A stretch of 64,000 bases of DNA from Acidobacteriota bacterium (lineage in GTDB: Bacteria > Acidobacteriota > Terriglobia > Bryobacterales > Bryobacteraceae): contig JAPKZB010000080.1 of the NCBI GenBank assembly GCA_026393985.1, positions 157,761 to 221,760 on the forward strand. The letters are read 5' to 3'. Within the stretch, counting starts at the first letter, position 1; every line of letters begins with the position of its first letter. The notes under the pieces are model-generated. The model made no database searches and was not told the DNA's origin. It saw only the letters and a list, made by a program, of their open reading frames with translations. Positions 1 through 9,265 of the stretch are shown piece after piece. The position numbers and the translations under genes were made by a program.

Positions 1-715
1 GGGCTTGAATCCCCTGAATCTCGCCGTTGTCCAGGTGACGCAGCACGGGCGGTGTACTCTTCAGGTCGTAGACCCGCGTCACGATGGCCCCCCGGTCAAC
101 CACCACGGCCGGGAACCGGTCGCCGCTCGTGAGCACCACATCCCGCACGCGCCGTGCCCGGGCGTTCCGCACCGCGGCCACCGCCTCGGCCCCCAACTGC
201 TGCTTATTCAACTTGCCGAGATCCACGCTCACCACCGTGCCAATGCCCTGCAAACGGTGGCAGTTCGAACAGCGCTGCGCCCGCTGCGCGTCATAGAAAA
301 GCTCCCGGCCCTGCCGCACCTCCGGTGACAATTCGGACTCCTTCACGGCGACGGGCGGCGCCGCGCTGGCCGCCTCCGCCGGCGCCGGACCCTCGCTCGA
401 CGCCGTCGCCAGGCTCTGGATATACGCCACCAGAGCACTGATATCACCGTCCGTCAAACGGTCGCCCCAGGCGGGCATCGCCGTATTCGGAATCCCATCG
501 CGGATCACCTTGACAAGATAGTCCCGCTCAAACACCCGGCCCCGCAGCCGTGGACTGCGCGCCGCCGCCCCGGCCGTGCCGTGGCAGTAACCCACCGCGC
601 ACCCCTGCGCAAACAACTGATCCCCCCGCGCGACAACGGCCGAGGTGCCGAGGCTGCCCTGCTGCTCAGCCAGCAGCAGCGCCGGCAGGATCACCAAACC
701 CGCCCAAACCTTCAT
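1..715 (-). CDS. Diheme c-type cytochrome, 3' end beyond the window
   Basis: Exported electron-transfer cytochrome, probably the electron acceptor of the PQQ dehydrogenase encoded just upstream. The frame is open from the ATG at 715 to base 1, so the C-terminus is missing. A signal peptide (Lys then VWAGLVILPALLLAEQ) is followed by a first heme site reading CAVGYCHG, a CX4CH spacing instead of CXXCH, and then by a canonical CSNCH site about 100 residues later, with an intervening Pro/Ala-rich linker. The start overlaps the dehydrogenase stop by four bases (ATGA), which indicates translational coupling. Domain identity is clear. The exact redox partner is inferred from this coupling. Confidence 0.85.
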   Translation of the reverse strand, partial: MKVWAGLVILPALLLAEQQGSLGTSAVVARGDQLFAQGCAVGYCHGTAGAAARSPRLRGRVFERDYLVKVIRDGIPNTAMPAWGDRLTDGDISALVAYIQSLATASSEGPAPAEAASAAPPVAVKESELSPEVRQGRELFYDAQRAQRCSNCHRLQGIGTVVSVDLGKLNKQQLGAEAVAAVRNARARRVRDVVLTSGDRFPAVVVDRGAIVTRVYDLKSTPPVLRHLDNGEIQGIQA

Positions 716-2373
716 CGTTTCGTCTCCGGCAACGCAAACACAAACACCGCCGAACCACTCGGAAACTGCTCCGTCTCCGGCCAAAACTGCTGCATCAACC
801 CCGCCACGGCCGAACCCCATCCCGAAGGCGTCGCCACATACTGCCTCCCGTTTACGGCATACGTAATTGAACTGCCCCGGTGGCCCGAGCCTGTGTTGAA
901 GCTCCATAGCTTTTTGCCCGTCCGTGCATCCAGGGCAAAGAATTCGCCCTCGGCATCGCCCGTAAAGATCAGGTCGCCTGCCGTCGCCAGCACCGAAGCC
1001 AGCAGCGGATACTTGTACTCATAGCGCCACACCGGCTTGCCGGTCAGTGGATTATAGGCCGCCAGATGCCCGCCGCTTTTGCCGTCCGGCGTGCTCACCA
1101 GTTTGAACGTCCCGCCAAAGTAGGTCTTGCCCTCCACCGGGGTCTCCGGCTGCGACACCACCTCCTGGCACCATTCAATGCCCGTCGTAAAAAACAGCCC
1201 GGACTTCGGCGACCACGCACCGTGGTTCCAACTCCGGCCGCCGCCAATCGACGGACAGATCAGCTTCGGCTTGCCCACCACCGGTTCGTTCCGCCCCAGC
1301 AGCTCGCCCTTCGGACCCACGCCACTGATCCAGTTGATGTTCTTCGCCACCGGCCACGCCGTGAGGAACTCCCCGTTAGTCCGGTCCAGGACATACGTGT
1401 AGCCGCCCTTGCTCACGTTGATGAGCAGCTTGCGCATCTGCCCGTTCACCGGCAGATCCACCAGCACCGCCTCGTAGGCCGCGTCCCAGTCCCACACATC
1501 ATGCGGCACCTGTTGGAAATGCCACTTCAGCTTGCCCGTCTGGACGTCCAGCGCGACCATTGAATCGGTGTACAGGTTGTCCCCCTTGCGGTTCCCCCCG
1601 TAAAAGTCCGCCGCCGGATTGCCCACGGCCCAGTACACCATCCCCAGGCTCTCGTCGAACGAGCCGGTCATCCACGTCGAACCGCCGCCAAACTTCCAGC
1701 TATCTCCCGCCCACGTCTCGTGCCCTTTCTCTCCCGGGCCCGGAATCGTCCAGAAGCGCCACAGATGCCGGCCCGTCCGCAGGTCAAAAGCGTTGATGTA
1801 GCCGCGGTGCGCCGAGTCGCCCCCGGTCACGCCCACGATCACCTTACCCCGCGCAATCAGCGGTGCCGCCGTGATGTTGCAGCCGCATTGGTTGGCATCC
1901 TCGACGTTCACCTTCCACAGCTCGCGGCCGGTTCTCGCATCGAGCGCCACCACGTTGTTGTCCAGTGTACCCATCAGCACGCGCCCCTCCGCCACGGCCA
2001 CCCCGCGGTTCCACGGGCCATAAAAGGTGGTAAACGTCTTCGGCAGCTCATACCGGTAGCTCCACAGCCGCTTGCCCGTCACTGCGTCCAGCGCAAACAC
2101 GCGATTGTGGGACGTCGAAACGTACATCACCCCGTCAATCACCAGCGGCGTCGATTGCAGCCCGCCATCGTTATCCCCGGTCTGAAAAACCCAAGCCGCC
2201 GTCAGTTGGCTGACGTTGCCCGTATGGATCGCATCGAGCGCGCTGTACCGCCAGGCGGAGTTCTGCCCGCCGTAGGCCGGCCAGTCCGCCTTCGTCGCAC
2301 CGTCCTGCGCGCAGCCGATCACCGCTCCAACCATCAGCAGGCCAACCATCAGCAGAAGGATTATCCGAATCAT
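712..2373 (-). CDS. PQQ-dependent (quinoprotein) dehydrogenase, lipoprotein
   Basis: Periplasmic eight-bladed propeller dehydrogenase of the PQQ alcohol dehydrogenase family, 553 aa. The N-terminus is a lipoprotein signal with a cysteine after GAVIG. Repeated tryptophan-docking motifs (ALDARTGRELW, AYNPLTGKPVW, ALDARTGKKLW) and the WDWDA active-site segment are visible. The vicinal Cys-Cys pair that precedes NRG in methanol dehydrogenase is absent (YGPWNRG), although a CGC occurs later. There is no C-terminal heme domain; the coupled downstream diheme cytochrome supplies it as a separate protein. Substrate cannot be told from sequence; an alcohol, aldehyde or sugar is possible. Confidence 0.9.
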   Translation of the reverse strand: MIRIILLLMVGLLMVGAVIGCAQDGATKADWPAYGGQNSAWRYSALDAIHTGNVSQLTAAWVFQTGDNDGGLQSTPLVIDGVMYVSTSHNRVFALDAVTGKRLWSYRYELPKTFTTFYGPWNRGVAVAEGRVLMGTLDNNVVALDARTGRELWKVNVEDANQCGCNITAAPLIARGKVIVGVTGGDSAHRGYINAFDLRTGRHLWRFWTIPGPGEKGHETWAGDSWKFGGGSTWMTGSFDESLGMVYWAVGNPAADFYGGNRKGDNLYTDSMVALDVQTGKLKWHFQQVPHDVWDWDAAYEAVLVDLPVNGQMRKLLINVSKGGYTYVLDRTNGEFLTAWPVAKNINWISGVGPKGELLGRNEPVVGKPKLICPSIGGGRSWNHGAWSPKSGLFFTTGIEWCQEVVSQPETPVEGKTYFGGTFKLVSTPDGKSGGHLAAYNPLTGKPVWRYEYKYPLLASVLATAGDLIFTGDAEGEFFALDARTGKKLWSFNTGSGHRGSSITYAVNGRQYVATPSGWGSAVAGLMQQFWPETEQFPSGSAVFVFALPETKR

Positions 2374-2380
2374 CGAAGCG

Positions 2381-2905
2381 TTACCCCTCTAATACCTGTA
2401 GACAAGCCAGCGCAAAAGCCGGCAGATCCTCCGGCTTCCGCGAAGTCACCAAATTCTTATCCACCACTACCTCGGCGTCCACCCACTCGGCCCCCGCGTT
2501 CACGACATCGTCCTTGATGGCAAAGAAGCTGGTCACCTTTCGGCCCCGCAGCATCCCGTGCGCCGAACAAAGCACCCACGGCCCGTGACAGATCGCCGCC
2601 ACCAGCTTACCCTGCGCGTTCACCCCCGCTACGAACTGATTCGCCTTCGGATGCCGCCGGATATGGTCGGGCGCAAACCCGCCCGGCGCAATCACCCCGT
2701 CGAAATCGTCCGGGCTCACCTCGTCATAGCTCATCTGCGCCACGCACGGATAGCCCAGCTTGCTGCCGTAACTCTTACCCGCCTCGGCGCCCACCGTGAC
2801 CACTGTCACCCCGGCCTCCTGCAGCCGGTAGAGCGGATACCAGACTTCCATCTCCTGGTACAACTGATCCACCAGCATCGCCACACGCTTGCCTTTCAAT
2901 TCCAT
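2381..2905 (-). CDS. DJ-1/PfpI family protein
   Basis: Cytoplasmic class I glutamine amidotransferase-like protein of the PfpI/YhbO group, 174 aa, which is the normal length. The nucleophile elbow AAICHGPW contains the conserved Cys-His, and the upstream GVIAPGGFAPD and Glu in QEMEVWYP match family positions. Relatives act as deglycases, chaperones or peptidases, and the sequence does not decide among these. The reading frame extends upstream, but that part overlaps the neighbouring beta-lactamase-like gene, so the ATG at 2905, five bases after that gene's stop, is taken as the start. It lies in the same minus-strand run as the genes on both sides. Confidence 0.85.
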   Translation of the reverse strand: MELKGKRVAMLVDQLYQEMEVWYPLYRLQEAGVTVVTVGAEAGKSYGSKLGYPCVAQMSYDEVSPDDFDGVIAPGGFAPDHIRRHPKANQFVAGVNAQGKLVAAICHGPWVLCSAHGMLRGRKVTSFFAIKDDVVNAGAEWVDAEVVVDKNLVTSRKPEDLPAFALACLQVLEG

Positions 2906-2910
2906 CTGAT

Positions 2911-3786
2911 TTACTCCAAAAATCGCCCGGCCGCATTCGCGCGGTCCAGCTTTCGAAAATGATCCAGCAGGATCCGGGCCGCTCCCGGCACCGGACTCTC
3001 CCCGCCCAAGTACGCCCCAAACACCGCCAGCGCAAACGGCCGTCGCGCCAGCATCACCACACCAAACTCGCACTTCACCCCGTCGAGGGAGCCGGTCTTG
3101 GTCGCCGTCGCCACCGGCGCCGCCACTTTCCGCACATCCCCATCCACCAGACTCAGAAACGCCAGCATCTCCCGCGACGAAACCGCATCAAGCGCCGTAC
3201 CGCTATAGAGCATTTGCGCCAGCCGCGCCATCTCCATCGGCGTCGCTATGTTCTCCCGGTCCGCCCGCGCCGCCGCCAGATCAATCATCTTCCGCCGCAG
3301 CCGGATCCCCGGCAGGTTCATCTCGTCCATCCGCGTATTGACGGGCGCAAACCCGCCCACCAGATCAATCAGCTTATTCGTCGCCGCGTTGTCGGAGTTT
3401 TGAATCATGATCGTGATCAACTGCCGCACCGTCAACGACCCGCCGTCCGCCACCGCCTTCTCATACGCCGCGCTCGAAGGCACCACCTCGCCCCGGCTCA
3501 CCGGCACCACCTGCTCATACCGCAACTTCCCCGCCCGAATCAGCCGCGTCACCTCGACCAGCAAGGGCACCTTAATGGTTGACGCCGTCGGAAACCAGGT
3601 ATCGCAGTGGTAGCAGAGCCGCTCGCCCGTCTTTAGATCAATCGCCGCCACGCCCATCGTCCCGTCGAGCGCCGCGTCCATCGCCGCCAGCCGGGCCAGT
3701 GTCTTGGCCACCAACAACTCGCTCCCCGCCGTCTGTCCCAACAGCGGCATGGCCAGCACGATCGAACTGAACCAGCGCAGTCCCAT
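2911..3786 (-). CDS. Class A beta-lactamase-like serine hydrolase
   Basis: Exported penicillin-recognising serine hydrolase, 291 aa with a signal peptide (MGLRWFSSIVLAMPLLGQTAG). The active-site triad motifs are present in order: STIK (SxxK), SDN in QNSDNAATN, and KTG in TATKTGSLDG. Length fits class A beta-lactamases. An omega-loop ExxLN cannot be identified securely: the segment with DEMNLPG and the following Arg-rich stretch is divergent, so hydrolysis of beta-lactams is not assured and a DD-peptidase-like role is possible. The gene is divergent from the HerA-like ATPase, with only 25 bases between the start codons. Confidence 0.8.
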   Translation of the reverse strand: MGLRWFSSIVLAMPLLGQTAGSELLVAKTLARLAAMDAALDGTMGVAAIDLKTGERLCYHCDTWFPTASTIKVPLLVEVTRLIRAGKLRYEQVVPVSRGEVVPSSAAYEKAVADGGSLTVRQLITIMIQNSDNAATNKLIDLVGGFAPVNTRMDEMNLPGIRLRRKMIDLAAARADRENIATPMEMARLAQMLYSGTALDAVSSREMLAFLSLVDGDVRKVAAPVATATKTGSLDGVKCEFGVVMLARRPFALAVFGAYLGGESPVPGAARILLDHFRKLDRANAAGRFLE

Positions 3787-3811
3787 TGGACCGATTGTAA
3801 ACTACGAGTCT

Positions 3812-6154
3812 ATGTTCGATTTTGAAAAGCTCGGCGCCTTCTACCTCGGCAAGACCGAACAGGGTCCGCTCCTCCTTGACGCCAAAGACTTCGTCACCCA
3901 CGCCGTCTGCGTCGGCATGACGGGCTCCGGTAAAACCGGCCTCTGCCTCAGCCTCCTCGAAGAAGCCGCCATCGACGGCATCCCCGCCCTCATCATCGAT
4001 CCCAAAGGCGACCTCGCCAACCTCCTGCTCACCTTCCCCAACCTCGCCCCCGCCGACTTCCTCCCCTGGGTCAACGAAGATACCGCCCGCCAGAAAGGCG
4101 TCTCCAAAGAACAGTTCGCCGCCGACACCGCCACCAAGTGGAAAGACGGACTCGCGCAGTGGGGCCAGGACGGCAACCGCATCCGCAAGCTCCGCGAAGC
4201 CGCCGAGGTCGCCATCTACACCCCCGGGTCGAACGCCGGCATCCCCATCTCCGTTCTCCGCTCCTTCTCCGTTCCCTCCGCCGCCATCCTCGACGACCGC
4301 GAAGCCCTCCGCGAGCGCATCCAGTCCACCGCCACCGCCCTGCTCGCCCTCCTCAACTTCGCCGGCGACCCCATCCAGAGCCGCGAACACATCCTCATCG
4401 CCAAGCTCATCGAGACCGCCTGGTCCAACGGCAGCGACCTCGATATCGCCACCCTCATCCAGCAGATCCAAAAGCCGCCCATCACCCGCATCGGCGTCCT
4501 CGAACTCGAATCCTTCTTCCCCGCCAAGGAGCGCTTCGAACTCGCCATCTCTCTCAATAACCTGCTCGCCTCCCCCGGCTTTGAAGCCTGGATGGAAGGC
4601 GTCCCCCTCGATATCTCCAGCCTCCTCTACACCCCCGCCGGCAAGCCGCGCCTGGCCATTCTGTCGATCGCTCATCTGTCCGACGCCGAACGCATGTTCT
4701 TCGTCGCCCTGCTCCTCAACCAGGTCGTCAGTTGGATGCGCACCCAGTCCGGCACCACCACGCTCCGCGCCCTCGTCTACATGGACGAGATCTTCGGCTA
4801 CTTCCCCCCCACCGCCAACCCGCCCTCCAAGCTCCCGCTCCTCACCCTGCTCAAGCAAGCCCGCGCCTTCGGCGTCGGCGTCGTCCTCGCCACCCAGAAC
4901 CCCGTCGATCTCGACTACAAGGGCCTCGCCAACTGCGGCACCTGGCTCATCGGCCGCCTGCAAACCGAGCGCGACAAACAACGGCTTATCGACGGGCTCC
5001 AGGGCGCCGCCGCACAGTCGGGCGCGCCGCTCAACCCAGCGGCCCTTGACCAGCTGCTTTCGAGCCTCAAGTCCCGCATCTTCCTCATGTCCAACGTCCA
5101 CCGCGGCGGCCTGGAAGTCTTTGAATCCCGCTGGTGCCTCTCCTACCTCGCCGGCCCGCTCACCAAAGCCCAGATCAAAACCCTCACCCAGGCCAAACCT
5201 GCCGCGCCCGCCAGCGCCCCTCCTCCGCCGCCTGCCTTCGCCGCGCCTGCCACCAACCCTCGTCCCGTCCTGCCCCCCGGCATCGAACAGCACTTCCTCC
5301 CCTACCGCGGCCAGGGCCCCGCCAGCTATCACCCCGTCCTGCTCGGCCTCGCCACCGTCCGCTTCACCGACACCAAAACCAAAGTCGATTTCTCCCGCGA
5401 GGTCGCCTACCTCACCCCGCTCCTGTCCGGCCCCCTCCCCGTCGACTGGCAGCGCGCCGAGGCTGCCGAGGTCGAACCCGCCGACCTCGAAGCCGAGCCG
5501 TTCACCCCGGCTTCCTACGAAGATCTTCCCACCCCCGCCACCCAGCCCAAATCCTACGCCGCCTGGAGCAAGGACTTCGCCAACTACCTGTTTGCCGGCG
5601 AGAAGCTCGAACTCTACCGCAGCAAGAACCTCGGCCTCACTTCCCTGCCCGGCGAATCCGAACGCGACTTCCGCATCCGTCTCAACGATGCCGCCCACGC
5701 CGCCCGCGACGAGGCCGTCTCCGCGCTCCGCCAGAAGTACACGCCCAAACTGATGCTGCTCGAAGAGCGCATCCGCAAAGCCCAACAGATCATGCAGCGC
5801 GAAGCCGAGCAGGCCTCGGCCGCCAAGCTGCAGACCGGACTCTCCATCGCCACCGGCTTCCTGGGCATGTTCCTCGGCCGCGGCTTCACGAAGTCCACGG
5901 TCGGCGCCGTCGGCACCGCCGCCCGCTCCGTGGGCCGCGCCAGCAAGGAGTCGGGCGACGTCGCCCGCGCCGAAGAAAATCTCGAGGCCGCTCAGCAGCA
6001 GAAAGCCGAGCTAGAAACGCAACTGCAGGAAGAGATCGCCACCATGCAGATGAAGTACGACGCCCTGAACGAAACGTTGGAGGCGACTGTCATCGCCCCC
6101 AAGAAGACCAACATTACCGTAAAGCTCTTCTCCCTCTGCTGGCGGCCCGAGTAA
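3812..6154 (+). CDS. HerA/DUF853-like ATPase
   Basis: Large cytoplasmic P-loop ATPase of the HerA-FtsK superfamily (DUF853-like, 780 aa). Walker A GMTGSGKT lies near residue 35-42 and Walker B LVYMDEIF near residue 320, with a sensor-like ATQNP downstream. The C-terminal third carries an Ala/Pro-rich linker, then a long heptad-rich coiled coil interrupted by a glycine-rich segment (ATGFLGMFLGRGF). The frame is open to 3704, but that part overlaps the divergent beta-lactamase-like gene and has no family similarity, so ATG 3812 is preferred. Relatives are linked to DNA or envelope transactions, but the substrate is unknown. There is no nearby NurA-like nuclease. Confidence 0.85.
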   Translation: MFDFEKLGAFYLGKTEQGPLLLDAKDFVTHAVCVGMTGSGKTGLCLSLLEEAAIDGIPALIIDPKGDLANLLLTFPNLAPADFLPWVNEDTARQKGVSKEQFAADTATKWKDGLAQWGQDGNRIRKLREAAEVAIYTPGSNAGIPISVLRSFSVPSAAILDDREALRERIQSTATALLALLNFAGDPIQSREHILIAKLIETAWSNGSDLDIATLIQQIQKPPITRIGVLELESFFPAKERFELAISLNNLLASPGFEAWMEGVPLDISSLLYTPAGKPRLAILSIAHLSDAERMFFVALLLNQVVSWMRTQSGTTTLRALVYMDEIFGYFPPTANPPSKLPLLTLLKQARAFGVGVVLATQNPVDLDYKGLANCGTWLIGRLQTERDKQRLIDGLQGAAAQSGAPLNPAALDQLLSSLKSRIFLMSNVHRGGLEVFESRWCLSYLAGPLTKAQIKTLTQAKPAAPASAPPPPPAFAAPATNPRPVLPPGIEQHFLPYRGQGPASYHPVLLGLATVRFTDTKTKVDFSREVAYLTPLLSGPLPVDWQRAEAAEVEPADLEAEPFTPASYEDLPTPATQPKSYAAWSKDFANYLFAGEKLELYRSKNLGLTSLPGESERDFRIRLNDAAHAARDEAVSALRQKYTPKLMLLEERIRKAQQIMQREAEQASAAKLQTGLSIATGFLGMFLGRGFTKSTVGAVGTAARSVGRASKESGDVARAEENLEAAQQQKAELETQLQEEIATMQMKYDALNETLEATVIAPKKTNITVKLFSLCWRPE

Positions 6155-7159
6155 CTACGGCACCCACTCGCCGACAAAAATATTGAACTCAAACCGGCTC
6201 GTCGTCTTCCACGAACTCGAAAACACGAGGCGCTTGCCGTCGGGAGAAAACTCCGGGAACGAACTGAACCCCCCGAAGTTCGTAATCTGCTCCTGCCCGG
6301 TGCCGTCCAGATTCACCATATACAGCTCGAAGTCCCGGCCGTCGCACTTATGCTGGTTCGAACTGAAAACAATTTTCTTGCCATCGGGAGTAAACGTCGG
6401 CGCAAAGTTCGCGCAGTTATTCTTCGTAATCTGCCGGGCGTTGCGCCCGTCGGCGTCACTTACCCACAACTCCATCTTCATCGGCGCCGTTAGGTTCTCT
6501 TTCAATAGCGCGTCATAACGCGCCATCCCCTCCGGCGTCGTCGGATGGTTCGCCCGCCAAACGATCTTCTTCCCATCCCGCGAAAACACCGCCCCGCCAT
6601 CGTACCCTCGCGTCTTCGTCAATTGCTTCTTATTCGAGCCGTCCGGCTTCATCGACCACAAATCCAAATCGCCCGACTCCATCGACGTGTAGATCAACCG
6701 GTTCGTCTTATAATTCACCGTCGCCTCGGCATCGTAACCCGGCATATTCGTCAACTTCTTCACAATCTTACCGTCAAGGTCCGCCACAAACAGCTCATAC
6801 CCCGGAAACACACCCCATAAGTAACCCTTCGACCGGTCCGGCGGCGGCGGACAGCCCGGCCCCGCCTCGTGCGTCGACCCGTAAACAAGATGCTTGTTGT
6901 CCTTGAGAAAGTAAGCGCACGTCGTGCGCCCCTTCCCCGTCGAAACCATCTTCTGGTCGCTCCCATCGGCGTTCATCGTGAAGATCTGGTCGCATTCCAG
7001 CTTCTCCCGCGTCGACTGAAAGACCAGCTTCTTGCCGTCCGGAGACCAGTAGGCCTCGGCGTTCTGCCCCCCTTTGGTCAACTGCTGAATATTCCGCAGA
7101 TGCTTCGGCTCCTGCGCCCCCGCACCCACCACCATCACAAAAAACAAAAGCGTTCTCAT
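6155..7159 (-). CDS. PD40/TolB-like beta-propeller protein
   Basis: Exported six-bladed propeller protein of 334 aa with signal peptide MRTLLFFVMVVGAGAQ. At least five PD40 repeats are recognisable by the signature (W/F)SPDGKKLVF: YWSPDGKKLVF, FSRDGKKIVW, FTPDGKKIVF and FSPDGKRLVF among others. Family members include TolB and tricorn-like proteins that scaffold periplasmic complexes or act in peptide turnover; no enzymatic residues can be assigned here. The stop codon directly abuts the stop of the convergent HerA-like gene with no spacer. It is the second gene of a two-gene minus-strand unit with the MetE-like gene, four bases apart. Confidence 0.85.
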   Translation of the reverse strand: MRTLLFFVMVVGAGAQEPKHLRNIQQLTKGGQNAEAYWSPDGKKLVFQSTREKLECDQIFTMNADGSDQKMVSTGKGRTTCAYFLKDNKHLVYGSTHEAGPGCPPPPDRSKGYLWGVFPGYELFVADLDGKIVKKLTNMPGYDAEATVNYKTNRLIYTSMESGDLDLWSMKPDGSNKKQLTKTRGYDGGAVFSRDGKKIVWRANHPTTPEGMARYDALLKENLTAPMKMELWVSDADGRNARQITKNNCANFAPTFTPDGKKIVFSSNQHKCDGRDFELYMVNLDGTGQEQITNFGGFSSFPEFSPDGKRLVFSSSWKTTSRFEFNIFVGEWVP

Positions 7160-7163
7160 TTTG

Positions 7164-8159
7164 CTACCTTCCCTCGTACAAATCGCGCCCGGCCACCAGC
7201 GCCCTCATCTTGCCGTCCGCCACGCTCCGCTGCAACATCCAGAATCCGCAGTCCGGATGCACATACGGAATCCGCTCCGCACCCAAAACCTTCACCGCAT
7301 GCTCAATCCGCCGCGCAATCAGCTCCGGCGACTCAATCTGCGTATCTTTGATATCGATCACGCTCAGCCCCAGCCCAATCTTCGGGTCCAACTCCTTGAA
7401 CTGCTCCAACTCGTCGTATCCACGCCGCGCAAACTCGAGAATGTAGTGGTTCGCCCGCATACCATTCAAAAACGGCATCAGATCCTTCCAAAACCCCTTC
7501 TGCACGCTCTGCCCGCCGTAGTTGCCAAAGCAGATGTGCACCCCCCGGTCGCCCTTGATCCCGTCGAGCACCACATTCATCGCCTCGAGCGCCCACTCCC
7601 GGTCCTCCGGATGGCCGCTGATATTGGCCTCATCAATCTGAATAATCTCGGCGTCGATCCTCTCCAACTGCGCCCGCAGCACCCGGGCAATCGCCAGGCA
7701 AAGCACATCGCGCTTCTTGTAATGGCGGTCCGTCAACACCTTCGTCAACATGTGCGGCCCCGTGCACGTAAACTTGATCTTCGACCGCGTCAACCCCTTG
7801 GTGAACTCATAATCCCGCTGCAGGTTCAGCAGCCCCTCGCCCACTTCATCGAAGACAATGCCCGCCGGATCCGTCCGGTACGTCAACTGCGCATCGGCCC
7901 GGAACTCCCGAATATCGCTCACCGAAAACTTCGTCCGGATCCCGGCCATCCGGCTGATGAAGTAGTCGATCATGCCGTTCGTCTCGGGATGGCTCGGGTC
8001 AAACCGGTTCAACTCGCCATCGGCCACCACGTCAATCCCGGCCAACTCCTGCGTCTTCAGCACCACCATAATCGCATCGCGCAACGCGCCCCGCGAACTG
8101 TTGTTGAAGAGCCACTGCGGGGTCGGATAGCTGCCGACCACAGTTGTCAGAATGGACAT
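7164..8159 (-). CDS. MetE-like (cobalamin-independent methionine synthase catalytic domain) protein
   Basis: Cytoplasmic TIM-barrel protein of 331 aa that corresponds to the C-terminal catalytic half of MetE only; the N-terminal folate-binding half is absent. The start TTVVGSYPTP and the QIDEANI segment match the family. HICFGN and HPDCGFW place the His-x-Cys and Cys zinc ligands expected to bind a thiol substrate. Stand-alone MetE-like proteins carry out assorted zinc-dependent methyl or alkyl transfers to thiols, and the donor cannot be predicted. It is transcribed together with the PD40 gene, which offers no functional hint. Confidence 0.85.
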   Translation of the reverse strand: MSILTTVVGSYPTPQWLFNNSSRGALRDAIMVVLKTQELAGIDVVADGELNRFDPSHPETNGMIDYFISRMAGIRTKFSVSDIREFRADAQLTYRTDPAGIVFDEVGEGLLNLQRDYEFTKGLTRSKIKFTCTGPHMLTKVLTDRHYKKRDVLCLAIARVLRAQLERIDAEIIQIDEANISGHPEDREWALEAMNVVLDGIKGDRGVHICFGNYGGQSVQKGFWKDLMPFLNGMRANHYILEFARRGYDELEQFKELDPKIGLGLSVIDIKDTQIESPELIARRIEHAVKVLGAERIPYVHPDCGFWMLQRSVADGKMRALVAGRDLYEGR

Positions 8160-8178
8160 AAACGATCATTGTATCTAG

Positions 8179-9258
8179 ATGGCTCTGTTCGCTCTGTTCG
8201 CCGCCGCCGCGCTCCAGTTCACCCCCCAAACCATCGCCACCGGTCTCACCGGCGGCTACCAGGTCCTCGCCGTCGACATGAACAAAGACGGCCGGCCCGA
8301 CCTTCTCGCCCTCGCCAGCGGTCTGCCCGAACTCGTCTGGTACGAAAACCCCACCTGGCAGCGCCACGTCATCGTCAGCGGCATGAAACGCATGATCAAC
8401 GTCTGGCCCATGGATGTCAATAAAGACGGTACCCCCGAACTCCTCCTCGCCCATCTCTTTGAAAACGAAGCCGCCCGCTCAGCCGGCGCCGTCTCCTTCC
8501 TCCAGTACGACGGCAAAGCCTGGACCATCCGCGAAATCGATCGCCTCACCACCAGCCACCGCCTTCGCAGCGCCAACGGCCTCTTTATCAACGCCCCCCT
8601 CACCAGCGCCAGCGCCGTCGCCCCTGAATACCGTGGCCCCACGCCCCTGGTCACCTACGACCCCGCCAACTTCGAACGCCGCCAAATCTCCGCCGGTGAC
8701 GAAGGCGTCCTCCACGGCCTCTATATCTTCGACTGGAACAAAGACGGCCGCGACGACATCCTCACCGCCAGTTTCCGCGGCATCGCCGTCCACCTCGCCC
8801 AACGCGATGGCAGTTGGATCCGCCAACTGATCACCCCCGGCGATCCCTCCCCCTGGCCCAGGTCCGGCAGCTCCGACCTCGCCGTCGGCCACTTGGGCAA
8901 ACAGCGTCTCCTCGCCGCCATCGAACCCTGGCACGGCCACCAGGTCGTCGTCTATCGCCAAACCAAAGGCCAATGGCAGCGCCAGGTCATCGACGATACT
9001 CTCACCGACGGCCACACCATCCTCACCGCCGACTTCGACGGCGACGGTCGCGACGAACTCCTCGCCGGCTTCCGCCAAGGCCAACGCGGCGTCTATCTCT
9101 ACCGCCAGGAAAAGGGCCAGTGGCGCCGGCAGATCCTTTCCGAAGGCCAAATCGCCGCCGCCGGCTGCGCCATCGCCGACTTCAACGCCGACCGCAAGCC
9201 CGACATCGCCTGCATCGGCTCCGCCACCGCCAACCTCCTCCTCTGGACCCAAAACTAA
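8179..9258 (+). CDS. VCBS/FG-GAP repeat secreted protein
   Basis: Secreted seven-bladed propeller-type protein, 359 aa, with a short signal (MALFALFAAAALQ). Repeats built around calcium-binding D-x-N/D-x-D-G cores are visible: DMNKDGRPD, DVNKDGTPE, DWNKDGRDD, DFDGDGRDE and DFNADRKPD, each followed by a hydrophobic strand. Such proteins act as extracellular ligand-binding or adhesion scaffolds, and no catalytic site can be seen. It begins 20 bases from the divergent MetE-like start and is followed seven bases later by a small acetyltransferase gene, so the two are probably co-transcribed. Confidence 0.85.
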   Translation: MALFALFAAAALQFTPQTIATGLTGGYQVLAVDMNKDGRPDLLALASGLPELVWYENPTWQRHVIVSGMKRMINVWPMDVNKDGTPELLLAHLFENEAARSAGAVSFLQYDGKAWTIREIDRLTTSHRLRSANGLFINAPLTSASAVAPEYRGPTPLVTYDPANFERRQISAGDEGVLHGLYIFDWNKDGRDDILTASFRGIAVHLAQRDGSWIRQLITPGDPSPWPRSGSSDLAVGHLGKQRLLAAIEPWHGHQVVVYRQTKGQWQRQVIDDTLTDGHTILTADFDGDGRDELLAGFRQGQRGVYLYRQEKGQWRRQILSEGQIAAAGCAIADFNADRKPDIACIGSATANLLLWTQN

Positions 9259-9265
9259 AACGCTC

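Noticed and set aside
3638..5785. A 715-codon open frame on the minus strand, rich in Gly, Glu and Asp
   Set aside because: It lies antisense to the HerA-like ATPase and its composition is what complementing GC-rich codons produce. It has no recognisable domain.
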